Source: Arctopsyche grandis (Eukaryota > Arthropoda > Insecta > Trichoptera > Hydropsychidae). From it: DNA of 64,000 bases. Every line of letters starts with the position of its first letter. The stretch's first letter is position 1. A program made the translations under genes and the position numbers. The notes under the pieces were generated by a model. The model saw nothing but the letters and a program-made list of their open reading frames with translations, was not told where the DNA came from and made no database searches. Shown in pieces: positions 45,201 to 55,799 of the stretch. The stretch lies in the NCBI RefSeq assembly GCF_051622035.1, contig NC_135360.1:6634001-6698000 (forward strand), given 5' to 3'.

Positions 45201-48200
45201 AAAAGCATAACGCGTAGTATTCTTGTTTATTTTTTACATACTCAAAAAACAACACCTATCGGCGTATTTCAAGCTTGGCAAAACGCCTGGCATTCAAAGG
45301 GTTAACAACATTCTCATTTTGTAGATAGTTTGACTTGTAAATGTGCAACTGAGATTGTATATTGTAATATTGGTAGATTACAAGTTTGTAGAAATCATTC
45401 AAAATGTACCCAAGAATACTTTTCGAACGTTGCCAGTGTGAATAGACCTTAATGCGTGCAAAATTTCAAGAAATTTGGCTCGATGTAAGTGGGCCGAAAA
45501 TTGATTTTGAAGGTTTGAGCCCCACCGGTACAAAAGTCATGTAATAATAAAAATATTTTGGATTGATAAGATCATTAATATGAATGCGTGATAACAATAA
45601 ATTGCCATTGATGATTATATTAAAGATCGACATAACATTTTCGACCTTGACTCATAAAACTATTAAGTTTATTTTACATTTCGAATATAATGATTTCGAT
45701 ATTGATTGTGATATAATTTAATTTAGATTAAATTGAGGGGTCATGCAATTTTACAAACAACACTATGATACAGAGTGTCATCACTCGCCTTAAAAATGAA
45801 ATTTATTATTTTAAGGCTTTATATCCTTCGTACAGAAATATTTGCTGGACAAATATTCATGTCAATACTTTTGACCTTGATTTTTGTTTTCGCCAAAAAA
45901 AATATATGTATGTAGTTGCGAATTAGATTGCTCTCGATAATTCAATTTTTTATATCCACGGATAAAGGTATAAAAGAATAAAAAGAAGTGATTTTTTATT
46001 TACAGGTGAGGCTTTGTATTTGCATATTGTTTTTAATGCCTTTAAAAAAATGGTGGACGTAATTAAAACATGCATGAGCAAGTATTTACATGCTTGTATA
46101 TTTTGTTTGCCGTCACATTTAACTTGATGCATATCCAATTGATATAATGCTAAAAATTATACTCATACGTAATATGGTATTGCGTATGAATTGGATATAT
46201 TAAATATGCATATATTAGATTGATAAACAATTTGCTCAATGTTTTTTCTGGTAATCCAAGAATAGATCTTGTAATTAGATAGCGGATGTGTTCTTGTTAA
46301 CTTTGTAGAAAACCTTTTATTTTTTTTTTGAACGTGTATTGTGAATTGCCATTGCCCTAATTACCATCTGATCCCTACTCATAACTAGACTGCGGATAGA
46401 CACAGTGCTTTTTCCAGGAATCGGGGCGGTTTGTCTCTATTTACGAAGCTAGAGTATAAAAAAAAGGTTGGGCGAAACTTTTACAACAATTGAACAATAG
46501 CATTTACAACAATTGAACAATAAAGGCGCGCTGTGGATCCGGCCACTACTCATAACTAGAGGTAGGATAGCCAAGGTGCCGCTCATTGTTCCATTGTTGT
46601 AAATCCTTTGTAAAAAAGGTTCGGCAAACCTTTAACAATGCATTTACATCATTTGAACAATACACGGCCCCCTCAGAGTCCGGTGACTACTCATAACACA
46701 TGTAAATTACAAAATTTTATTATTTCATAAATATTCATACATTTTTTGAAAGTTAAACTTGATACTAAAAGAATGTAATTATTTTTAAGAATTATCGTCC
46801 CTATTTATAGACATACTTTTTGAATTGTTTATGCTTATTCTACATTCCTAAAATAAATAAGAAACTAAACTGTGGTTCATACTTATTAGAATATAAAAAA
46901 AAACATTTTCAGTAAATTTATGACAATTAAAAGTGGCGGATCAACTCGATAGGGGGCCCAGGCGTAATTTGATTTTGAGGCCCCCAAATAAATAATGAAT
47001 ATTTACAAAGTAATTTTTTTTTAAGTTTAAACAATATATAAATTAATTATAGTCATAATTAATCATCGGTGTTATGGTCACAAAAAATAGGAATTTGGGG
47101 GGGGGGGGGGCTGAACTAGGCAGCTGCTTTATATTTTTCAGAGAATTATTATTATTTATGAAATTTAAATTGTTTTTAGACAATAGGGAATATTATGTTG
47201 GTTTTAATTATTAATACCAAATCAATGGACATCTACATAATACTAGCGTTGAATATTTTCTATGAACCGTTAGGACCAAAATATTTCCTAATTAAAAAAG
47301 AATCATGTGACAAACACTCGTTTGGGTTGATAATGGAAGAAGAGAACGTTTGTTATATTTCCGCTAGCCATTAGATGTTATTAAATTTATAAAATGTGTT
47401 ACCAATACGGCCCATTGGCAAGTTGCCCCATCAACAAAGGGCACTGCCACGTTTATAAGCCTATAATAATAATCTCTATAATAATAATGACTTATAGTGA
47501 CTTATTGAACTTGTTTAAACTGGTGATTTCTATTTATGTAATTAATTAATAATTAACCGATAAAATAATGGAAAATTCCTAATGATATTTTAAACATATG
47601 TACATACATACACCAGATATGTAATTTAAAACGTTTTCAGTTCTTTCACCTTTTACCGACTTCTATTATTGCATTATTACATATTAATATTTCTTAAATT
47701 GAAAACTATACAAAATTCATTTTTTTCTTTTAAAGGAAGGTATTAAATGTATTGTCTTTTTTAAATAATTCTATTATCCCATGACATTAGATCGCATGCT
47801 TTTGGGGAGTTATTAGTACGTGTATGCTTTGTAATGGCACACACTATTTACGAGTTTGCAAACTCAATTCTAAATAGTGTTCAATTTCAATAAAATTCTT
47901 TAAAGTTCTTTTTACAATGACTCACCCCCACTCCTCGGAAAAGATGCGCACAAGTAACAACCAGTACAAGATTCTGTCGTGCGCATCTGTTTTATGGAGT
48001 GGGAATGGGCCTTCTCAAACGGAATGATCTATGCTCGGATTTTATGGTGCTATTTAATAATATAATAGAAGCTTTTATTTAAAATACACTCGAACTTACC
48101 ATTAATGTAACAAACGCTGTTGGTCGCCAATCTCGTCCTGCCCAATTCCACCATTCCAGATTCGTCCACATCCCATCTGCTATCGCCAATATCACCACCG

Positions 48201-50013
48201 TATCTGATTTCATTGTCGTCTGCAGGCAACCTTTTCGTTCTGTTGGGATCGTGGGCATCCGGCCACGCAAATCTGCGTCAAAGCGTAAATACCTCAATTA
48301 GAGTTGATAAGTCTCACGTTGCAAACGGTTGATGGAGCTTGCTCTTACCTGGTCTCTTCGAGCTCCCCCTTCAGCATCTTCATGAAGCAGTGTGAGTCTG
48401 CGTGATCGTGGATCGCCGATCCGTGTCCTTCGCCCCAACAGAGCACTATCAAGTTGAACTTTCCGTTGCCTTTGTCGACCAAATTTCTGGTATACCTTTA
48501 AAACAATTTATATAATATAAATGAACTATAATTCAAAGGGTTTTTTGCGCTGTGGAATGTTTTAATTGTCCACTTGCGCTTCGTAATTTTTCCATAAATG
48601 GTGAACAGACAGGTCTGACCAATCACAACTCGACAACCCGTTTGGGATTTCCGGTTTGGAAAACTCAATTTGCTCGACTTGTCGACGAAGCTGTTTTAAA
48701 TCATACGATCGGTTGTTATTTCAGTAAAACGATAGCATTATAGGCAGGTCTACCCGGCGTCGCCCGAGTATATAATAACTAAAGAGCGGACCAACTTTGC
48801 GCAGTTCATTGTTCATTGTTCACCGTGTTTTGATCATTTTTATGATGAACCTTTGTTTTTATGCTCACTAGCTTTGTAGTTTGCTGTTTCCTGGAAAATA
48901 GACCCAAAACGCCCTGTTTCGTGGAAAAAGCACGCTTCCGGTCCTACCTCTTATAATAACTAAAGATCGGCGTGGGACAATACTTTTCGCACGAAAAATG
49001 GTTCATTGTTATCAGCCATGCTTTTTTGCTTTATTGCTTTGTTAAATAATGGAGCGGTCTATTGTTATTTTAAAAGTACTAAGCCAACGCCCAAGTCTAA
49101 TAACTAGAGGAAGGACCGGAAGCGTGCTTTCTCCAGGAAACAGGGCGCTTTGGGTCTATTTTCCAGGAAATAGAGCAAACTACAAAGCTAGAGTGCAAAA
49201 AAAAAAGGTTCATCATAAAAATGAAAACGGAACGGCGAACAATAAACAAATACCCCTACTAATAACACATCGCTAAGGCCAATGCTTGTACTACAAACAT
49301 ATATTACATATTCAAACAAGTAAACAACAATTAAGGATACACTACTGAATCAAAGTTCTCAATCAGAGTTCTGCGAGAATTTGCATAAGTTTGCTTAAAA
49401 AAATTTTGTATAATTGATTACTACTTGAAATAGTCTGCATCGCTCAAGCGGACGAAATTTAAAAAGAAATTTGACCTTTTCTGGAAAATTTTGTAGTCTA
49501 CGACCCAAGTTAGAGTACTAAGAGACAAACATATAAATTTATTTTAATACATATGTATGTATATGTATGTTTGTAGATTAGTCAATAAAGATAAACACTT
49601 CAGTTACTGGCCAGTGTACATTTATTGGCAATTTGAATTTGAATAAGATGGAAAAATAATACATTGCTATCAGTTAGTACTGTATCGTTTCCTATACCAG
49701 GTAGGTATTCTTTGAGATTTCTCAAACAAAAAATGTTCGGTGTCACTGAATTCAATCCTCGCGAGTATTTTTTTTAATCATACCTGTTACGATCAAACTT
49801 GGCGTATTTCTTCCAATCGGCCTCGTTGGACTTGTAGCTCAGCATCAGCTCCTTCACGTGCTCTATATTCACATGATCGTCCTCGAAGACCACGTGGAGG
49901 GCTTCGATCAAGTCTTTCAGGTCGCTAATTTTCGGATAGGCTTTAGTGGACTTGGACACCGGCGAGTCTACCTTTTCGTGCACGTAGTCGTTCGTCAGCG
50001 TGCAAGTCTCCAT
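42208..50013 (-). CDS. CDO1: Cysteine dioxygenase
   Basis: Five coding exons on the minus strand: 50013-49784, 48495-48349, 48272-48100, 42492-42323 and 42243-42208; 756 nt, 251 aa. It oxidises L-cysteine with O2 to cysteine sulfinate, the first step of cysteine breakdown and taurine synthesis, as a cytosolic non-haem iron enzyme. The cupin iron ligands are visible: H106 and H108 in IHDHADSHC, and H189 in LHRVEN. C113 and Y206 (LHLYSPPF) are the pair that forms the thioether cofactor. Mammalian enzymes have about 200 residues. The excess lies in the N-terminus and in roughly 25 residues inside exon 3, between AWPD and CYIND. Intron 4 is 5.6 kb and full of repeats; the other introns are far shorter. 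Convergent with Cdk4. Confidence 0.95.
42905..44200. repeat. Degenerate tandem repeat of roughly 125 bp in dioxygenase intron 4
   Basis: A motif resembling ACGCAGTTCTGCAAAAGAGA, TCTAACCCACATTAAAATGG and TTGATCAAGAGCATAT recurs near 42915, 43065, 43185, 43665, 43790 and, weakly, 44160. Copies are heavily diverged, and a SINE (43400-43612) splits the series. Confidence 0.6.
43400..43612 (-). mobile_element. tRNA-derived SINE in dioxygenase intron 4
   Basis: Minus-strand head TATAGCTCAGTGGGTGCGTT (A box), GGTTCCCTGGATTGACC (B-like), then TGTGACTCCAAGTCAATTGT, TTTCCTATCAGAGTTTGCC and GTTGAAACCGTTCC. Confidence 0.72.
44761..45305 (+). mobile_element. piggyBac-like non-autonomous element, copy 2
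   Basis: Collinear with 14820-15375. The right end GCCTGGCATTCAAAGGGTTAA carries the TTAA and is inverse to the left end of copy 1 (TTAACCCTTTGAGTGC). Its own left end keeps TTTGAGTGC but has lost the TTAA. No coding. Confidence 0.72.
45306..46377. other. Intronic AT-rich sequence, no feature recognised
   Basis: Within dioxygenase intron 4. No repeat family was matched and no exon-like block seen. Confidence 0.4.
46378..46697 (+). mobile_element. Two tandem hAT MITEs sharing the 8-bp target CTCATAAC
   Basis: CTCATAAC occurs at 46378-46385, 46549-46556 and 46690-46697. Between them lie element 1 (46386-46548, TAGACTGCGGATAGAC...GGATCCGGCCACTA) and element 2 (46557-46689, TAGAGGTAGGATAGCC...AGAGTCCGGTGACTA). 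Ends of the type TAGNG with 8-bp duplications are hAT-like. Both carry AACAATTGAACAATA-like and AAAAAGGTT.GG core words. Confidence 0.8.
47100..47440 (+). repeat. Unclassified dispersed repeat, copy 2
   Basis: Partner of 1235-1575 (see there). Preceded by a run of about 13 G at 47099-47111. Confidence 0.6.
47921..48009 (+). ncRNA. Candidate miRNA-like hairpin in dioxygenase intron 4
   Basis: CCCACTCC (47927-47934) pairs with GGAGTGGG (47996-48003), and AGATGCGCAC (47942-47951) with GTGCGCATCT (47979-47988). Between them is a symmetric 7-nt segment with two A-U and two G-U pairs; four more pairs close the base. The stem is about 30 positions with few mismatches, with a 27-nt loop. G-U pairs exist only if the plus strand is transcribed, that is antisense to the host gene. 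It could equally be a small foldback transposon remnant. Confidence 0.35.
48769..49266. mobile_element. Three tandem hAT MITEs sharing an 8-bp target (C/A/T)TAATAAC
   Basis: TAATAAC occurs at about 48770, 48957, 49098-49104 and 49260-49266. Between these lie element A (about 48777-48956, starting TAAAGAGCGG, minus orientation of the third), element B (about 48964-49096, TAAAGATCGGCG, with the ATGGTTCATTG and GGAGCGGTCTATTG core), and element C (49105-49258, TAGAGGAAGGACCGGAAGCG). C has a perfect 8-bp duplication CTAATAAC. A and C share about 150 bp in inverted orientation (GGAAAATAGACCCAAAACGC and the inverse). Confidence 0.78.
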
Positions 50014-50267
50014 GTCCTCGGATTGTGCGTTTCAGTAACCTGAAAATATGTATAGTATAAGATAATTGTCTTGAATGTTGAAGTAGTTTCTTCTAATTGA
50101 TTTATTCGTTTGAAAGTTATCATTGATAACACTGAGCAACAAAAAACGAGTTCGAATTTTCGCATGATCACAAAACTTCATCTATTGTTACTACGTACAT
50201 AGGTAAAGTAAAAATTACCGAAGCGGAAACCAATCTACATATGTGTACTAAGTTTGACCCACTGAAT

Positions 50268-50391
50268 CCAAATAATAATAATAATCCAAATGCATGATCC
50301 AAATAATAATAATAATCCAAATGCATGATCCAAATAATAATAATAATCCAAATGCATGATCCAAATAATAATAATAATCCAAATGCATGAT
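50268..50391. repeat. 31-bp minisatellite, four copies, in dioxygenase intron 1
   Basis: Exactly 4 x 31 bp of CCAAATAATAATAATAATCC plus AAATGCATGAT. Open frames across it are repeat artefacts. Confidence 0.93.
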
Positions 50392-50715
50392 GCAAGAGCG
50401 AGATAAAGAATGGATATTCCCACTCTAGCGCATCATTCGATCTCACTCGCTCACTCACGAGTGATGAGCGTCACCTAGAATATTACATATTGTAATTTAA
50501 AATCATTTACCGCTCGAATTCGTACGTAAAAATACATATTGAGATTAAAAAAAACAATCCTTGTAATCGCAGTGAAATATATGTATGTAAAACTAGCCCA
50601 ATAAATGGATTTTAACTAAAGTTCTAGTTCAATGTAAATTTTGATCTTATTTGAAAACTATGGCGACATTTGTTTTGATAAATTATAGAGTTTTAAAAAT
50701 AATAAGATTACTCAC

Positions 50716-50768
50716 TTGTGATCGAATCACAACTGACCGTTTCAACCAGGAAGACCTCACTTTATATA
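50716..50768 (-). promoter_or_regulatory. CDO1: Core promoter and 19-nt first exon of the cysteine dioxygenase gene
   Basis: TATATAAAG at 50768-50760. Initiator TCAGTT with A at 50734, 32 nt from the TATAAA. The transcript would run to CACAA|GTGAGT at 50716, a 19-nt non-coding exon. It would then be spliced to the acceptor ATATTTTCAG before 50039, 26 nt upstream of the ATG. Confidence 0.75.
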
Positions 50769-50974
50769 AAGGTATATAGGTTTATGTACACCGGTGTTTG
50801 CTTAATAACACATTAGAATTATACTACAGATGTGTGGAAAACCAGAAATTCTAAGATAATATTTTAATACCCTTTAAGAATAAACAACACGTGCTTTTCA
50901 CGAAAACACCTGTTGTTAATGGAAAATACCATTAAACTTTTTGAGGCTGTTTATTCCCCAATACGGTCGAATTG

Positions 50975-50978
<4 letters not shown>

Positions 50979-51035
<57 letters not shown>
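50979..51035. repeat. (AT)n microsatellite
   Basis: About 28 AT dinucleotides upstream of the dioxygenase promoter; an 81-codon frame across it is spurious. Confidence 0.95.
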
Positions 51036-51037
<2 letters not shown>

Positions 51038-51650
51038 TAATTTAATAATTGTTATTTCGGCCATGCTGATTGACGTCATCCGAATTCCGGATCGAAATTC
51101 TCAGCAGCATAAAAATATTTTAAATGTCTTCTACGCGTCAATGAATTATGATATATAGTAATAATAAAGCGTCTAGATAATAAAAGCCAAATGTGAAAAA
51201 CATGTAATATAATTTATTAATTTATTATCTACACTGTTTTAGTTTGGTCAACAAATAGTTTATACGACGGCCATATTTTCCGATTGCATGTATTAATTAT
51301 TATATGGGTAGTATTAGTTCGGTGGTATACCCCACATGACCTGATCAAATGGAGCCTGACTGGATGCTCATATGAGCTCTATCATTGACAAATCGGTAGG
51401 TTGAACGTAAACAAGATCTCTAAACACGGTCCTACTATGCCAACCCTTCCCAGAACAAACCAGAAAAGTCCTTCTGTTTCTATACAATCCCAGGATTTCG
51501 TTTTCGGTATTTTGACAGATCATCGTCTTCGGCGGTGGAGTTTCCATTTTCCAAGAAAAAGGGTTAACTATTGTCAATTACTATTATCCTACAGGGCTAG
51601 AGAGCAAAAAGAAGGTTGACAAAAAAAAGCATCCTGACCGCCTTTTTTTA

Positions 51651-51960
51651 GTGATGACTAGACTGCGGATAGAGACCGTGCTTTTTCCAGGAATCGGGGC
51701 AGTTTCGCTCTATTTACAAAGCTACAGTACAAAAAAAAGGTTGGGCGAACCTTTTACAACAATTGAACAATAAACGGCGCGCTGTGGATCCGGCCACTAG
51801 TGATGACAAGTGGCGGCGGTTAAGTTTCTCGCCATAAGATAACAATAGACCTCTCCATTGTCCGAGAAAGCAGGAGAGCAAAAAAAAAGGACTGACAATA
51901 TAAATTAACAATGGTGAACCATTTTTTTAACCGTTGAGCATCCTGAAGTCTAGTGATGAC
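51651..51960 (+). mobile_element. Tandem hAT MITEs sharing the 8-bp target GTGATGAC
   Basis: GTGATGAC occurs at 51651-51658, 51800-51807 and 51953-51960. The first interval (51659-51799) is a close copy of the element at 46386-46548. The second (51808-51952) has the GACCTCTCCATTGT, GAGAGCAAAAAA and GGTGAACCATTTTT core in minus orientation. A third related unit probably ends at 51650 (ACTATTGTCAATTACTATTA, GCTAGAGAGCAAAAAGAAGG). Confidence 0.78.
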
Positions 51961-52452
51961 ACTTGACGATCAGATGGTGTTTTGAGTTCGAATACATGTA
52001 TGTTTTCTGGCAAGGCCATGACCCAGTAGAGAAGGAAAGTTTATCGCAACGGCCCCGGTCATATTTGTTCAGGGTAAGTCATATTCGTTCAGACAATTCG
52101 TAGACTGACGGATTTGGTCAGTGGTCTGATGTGTCTTCACCAATTACGTTCCGGTCGGATGAATTTCCTTTCATCCCATCATTGTATTCGAATCTTGCTT
52201 TTATTTCAGCAGCAAAAAATTGCGTTCAAACGACTTTGATTCGATGCCCCAAATAAAGTGAAATTGTCTGTATGATCGGGGTTTATGATTATTTTTAGTA
52301 CAAATATTCATACAGTAGGCAGTTTTGTGGTCCAGATATACATAGTCACTCTTTCTTGTCAGTTTATTGTATAACAGTGCTCCGGTTATCATTGATGATT
52401 ATTTTGGCACAGGTTGATTGAAACTCTTGTTTACTACTAATCGAAAGTAATA

Positions 52453-52592
52453 CCAAGTTGACACGATTCGAGTAGCTTAGACCAAGTAACTTGGACGTTA
52501 CTCGTAGCGTCGCAACAGGTGATCCAACCATTTTGATATCCGACCCATGTAAGTTTGAACGAGCTCAACTTTACTTGGTCGTGTCAACCCGG
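52453..52592. mobile_element. Foldback MITE with CCGGGTTGACACGA ends, copy 2
   Basis: CCAAGTTGACACGATTCGAG at the left and TGGTCGTGTCAACCCGG at the right; the arms share GTAGCTT.GACCAAGTAACTT-like blocks. Confidence 0.72.
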
Positions 52593-52612
52593 AATAATAT
52601 GCGACTTAATAA

Positions 52613-52736
52613 CGGGTTGACACGATGCGAGTAGCTTGGACATTACTCGCAGCGTCGTAACAGATGATCCAACTGTTTTTGAAGATTTTGAGCGTCCAAG
52701 CTACTCATTCAAGCTAATGGCATCATGTCAGCTCGG
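52613..52736. mobile_element. Foldback MITE with CCGGGTTGACACGA ends, copy 3
   Basis: ACGGGTTGACACGATGCGAG at the left, CATCATGTCAGCTCGG at the right. It lies 20 bp from copy 2 and directly abuts the next element. Confidence 0.68.
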
Positions 52737-53020
52737 TATAAGGCGTGAACACTGAATCTCATGGTTTCCAGCTGGAAAGGGCGTTTCTTCAGATCATTGT
52801 TGTAATTTTGACAAGTTTCTCCCACATTTCTTCAAATATGGGAATCACCGTTAACGATCACTGTCAAACCTATGTCAATACAAGGATAAAATATCACAGA
52901 AAACACTCCAGTGGGTAAGTTTTTGGAAGATAGCGACGACACAGACTAAGCTTGCCATAGTTTTTTTTCTGCAAAACTATCTAAAACATGTTCTGTGTAT
53001 AATTCCGTGTCTGCACTTTT
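52737..53020 (+). mobile_element. GGTGCAGACACAC MITE family copy
   Basis: TATAAGGCGTGAACACTGAATC at the left, TTCCGTGTCTGCACTTTTGG at the right. The core has CTTCAAATATGGGAATCACC, CACTGTCAAACCTATGTC and AATACAAGGATAAAATATCAC. Confidence 0.72.
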
Positions 53021-54392
53021 GGTGATTTTCTGAAAGCCATACTACGTAAATACAAACTTGTCCTCGAATACGTAAATTTCCGGCTTGTGTTCTATTGATT
53101 TGGTTATTATATATATATTTTTTTAATTCACATTGATCTTAACACTTATCTCAATAGTGTGAATATGAGTTCACATGGGTCAAAAAAATACCAGTGACAT
53201 AATTCAAGGGGCCACGACCCTTTCCGATATCGCGTCACATGTGCACAATTTCGAATTTCACACATCGACAAAATGTATTCCAAATTTAGTATATAAATTG
53301 GGTGCCAACTTGTAAAGCGTATACTATTCAATCTTATAGAGTTTTAAAAAAGTTTGCGAATTTGCACAACAGGTAAATAGCTGCAAAATATCTACCAGTG
53401 ATTGTTGATGCACTTATGTCTTATCTAATTGAACGATTTCTTAATGAAGCATCTGTATAAACACGATTGTTGAGTAAATATTTATACTGAAAAAACATTT
53501 AAATTAACAAAAGAAATTTAAATTAACAAAAAGAAAAAAAAGTTTCGAGATTATTATAATTAAAGTAGTCTAAATTCGTCCATGTCTCAAAATTTTTTTT
53601 TTATAAATAAATTAGTTTAATTTTGTGAATAGTTGCATTTCAATACCGGTACTGACTTTTTTGAATAAACGAACGTTTTATTCCAATTGATTTTATTTTG
53701 ATAGATAAATCGAGGATAATCTTATACACGTACTCATTTAGATTTTCCTCATTTATTTAGAAATGTTGAAGTTTCCGGGAATTACCTACTCTCACGATAA
53801 TTATTAATTAACTTATTTATTCATAATATTAAAAATAGAATAGTGTGTTAATTTATAATATTCGTTAAGATAACGTACGGTGTCGACGACTTTGAAGAGT
53901 TTATCAATTTTGCGAAAGGAAATTTGTCATAAGTTGCATAATGATTAATTAATTGCATTATAGATGAATGACACTTGACGCGTGTGTCAATTTTTGAATC
54001 TGCTATGTACATATGTATGTACTTCCTATATATATACGTATGTATGTATGTCCTTGAATTAATTTACCATACATGGGAAAACAATAAACATTAGTAAAAT
54101 AAACAATAAACATTAGTAAATTTAAAATAATTTACAAATAATATTGCACGTCAGAAGTAGTTAAATTATTTGTAGATACATATGTACATATATTCATTTA
54201 GAATAAATAAGGGACTAATGATTTGGGTATTGAAAGCTTATATTATATGCATTCTGAAAAGTATGGAACAATGTTTGCTTGGTATAAACAGAAAGAAAAA
54301 TAAACGGTTGAGAAACATCACTAGGATAGCTGACGTAGTGGAGCAAATTAGAAGATTGATATGGCAATAGGCAAAATACGTGGCTAGAAGCT
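53021..54392. other. AT-rich stretch, no gene seen
   Basis: Contains (ATGT) words at 54010-54040 and a duplicated AAACATTTAAATTAACAAAA(g)AAA block near 53495-53535. Short open frames lack motifs. Confidence 0.4.
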
Positions 54393-54520
54393 TTTCAAAT
54401 AGTAATAGACCGCTCCATTAGCGTTCAAAACAAGAGAGCAAAAAAGAATGGTTTTTCTAAGAAATTGACAATATTGAATCATTTTTCGTGCGAAAATCAT
54501 CTATCGAACGCCGATCTTTG
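54393..54520 (-). mobile_element. hAT-type short MITE, minus copy
   Basis: AATAGACCGCTCCATTAGCG, AGAGAGCAAAAAA and GGTTTTTCTAAGAAATTGAC, then GAACGCCGATCTTTG, the inverse of 55639-55791. Confidence 0.65.
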
Positions 54521-54599
54521 ATAATTAGTATAGAGAGGATGGTCATTAGGGCAGTGGCAAATAACAACACACGTTCCAACAGTGTTGAATGTAATAGAG

Positions 54600-54796
54600 C
54601 AGTGGTTCTTAACCTGGTTTCGATCGAACTCCAGGGGTTCGGTGAGTCAGTTTCAGGGGTTCGGCGGAAGTCAAGACACACACCCGACTCATATGATTCG
54701 GGTGCCAATTAAGAGGGATTCCATTAAGAAGGGTTCGGTGAATGCGCATATGAAACTGGTGGGGGTCAGTACCTCCAACAACGTTAAGAACCACTG
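54600..54796. mobile_element. hAT MITE (CAGTGGTTCTTAAC ends) with 8-bp duplication
   Basis: CAGTGGTTCTTAAC at the left and GTTAAGAACCACTG at the right, a perfect 14-bp inverted repeat. Flanks TAATAGAG (54592-54599) and CAATAGAG (54797-54804) match at 7 of 8. 197 bp, non-coding. Confidence 0.92.
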
Positions 54797-55638
54797 CAAT
54801 AGAGTGTTGGGGCCTTATGACATGGTCGAATTTGGGCCGATTCTACCATGTTGGTTGCCACCACTTTACCTCCTTCCCGCCCGTCTCATTCAACAGCTTA
54901 TTTACAACAATACCGTCATTTCATTCCTTTCGCCCCCATAAGAGCAATAAAAAAGTTTTTTATAAAGTTAACAATAGCTATAACGTCTCAAAAGAAAATT
55001 GCCCTAATGACGTCAACAATCGAAGCAATATGTCTGTCGCAGTGATCGTTACCTACGATATTTGTATCGTACCTGGCGATTTTACTAAACTTTATTTAAG
55101 AAATTAGTTTCCACTAAATAGCTAAGCTGCCAAGTTTATTGTTTAGTAAAATTTCCAGTCATTTTAAGACTAGTTATCTAGATAAATCGTTGCGATTGCC
55201 AACAAATTGCCCAATATATTCATGCCGTTTGAGGGCCACTAATGCAATGGCGGATTAAGTATATGGTTAGATTAATGCCTATTGCCCATAATAGAGAAGA
55301 AGGGTGTTGGAAAGGCCTTCGTTCAGTAGTAGATGTCGTAATGTAGATGACGATGATGGCATACATGTATGTAAACATACATAGGTGCGGGTATATAACT
55401 CGTTTAATAACTTTTTTTCAACCGTATCTATTCAACAGGTAATATTTTTTTTCTATAATGCGTAATGCAACAGTGATATTATCTAAGAATAAGTCCATTT
55501 AAAAAAAATTAAAGGGTTTAAACAGGTAATTGGCTACGAACTATATTCAGTGATGTAAATTTCTTAATTTTTAAGAGAGTAACTTTACACTGGGTTTAAA
55601 GCCTACTTAATGCGTCATTAGAGCAAAATGGTGATGAG

Positions 55639-55791
55639 CAAAGATCGGCGTTGGATGGATGCTTTTCGCACAAAAAATGGTTCACTTTTGTCAATTTCTT
55701 AGAAAAACCATGTTTTTTTGCTCTCTTGCTTTGAACACTAATGGAGCGGTCTATTGTTATTTGAAAAACATCCGAGCAAAGGCAATCTTCG
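55639..55791 (+). mobile_element. hAT-type short MITE, best-preserved single copy
   Basis: Flanked by GTGATGAG (55631-55638) and GTGATAAG (55792-55799), 7 of 8. Ends CAAAGATCGGC and, inversely, CGAAGATTGCC. The core is AAAAAATGGTTCACTTTTGT, GTCAATTTCTTAGAAAAACC, TTTTTTGCTCTCTTGCTTTG and TGGAGCGGTCTATTG. Confidence 0.8.
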
Positions 55792-55799
55792 GTGATAAG

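Noticed and set aside
50168-50458. 96-codon minus frame rich in Tyr/Leu/Ile
   Set aside because: Translation of the 31-bp minisatellite.
50913-51158. 81-codon plus frame
   Set aside because: Runs through the (AT)n microsatellite (YIYIYI repeats).
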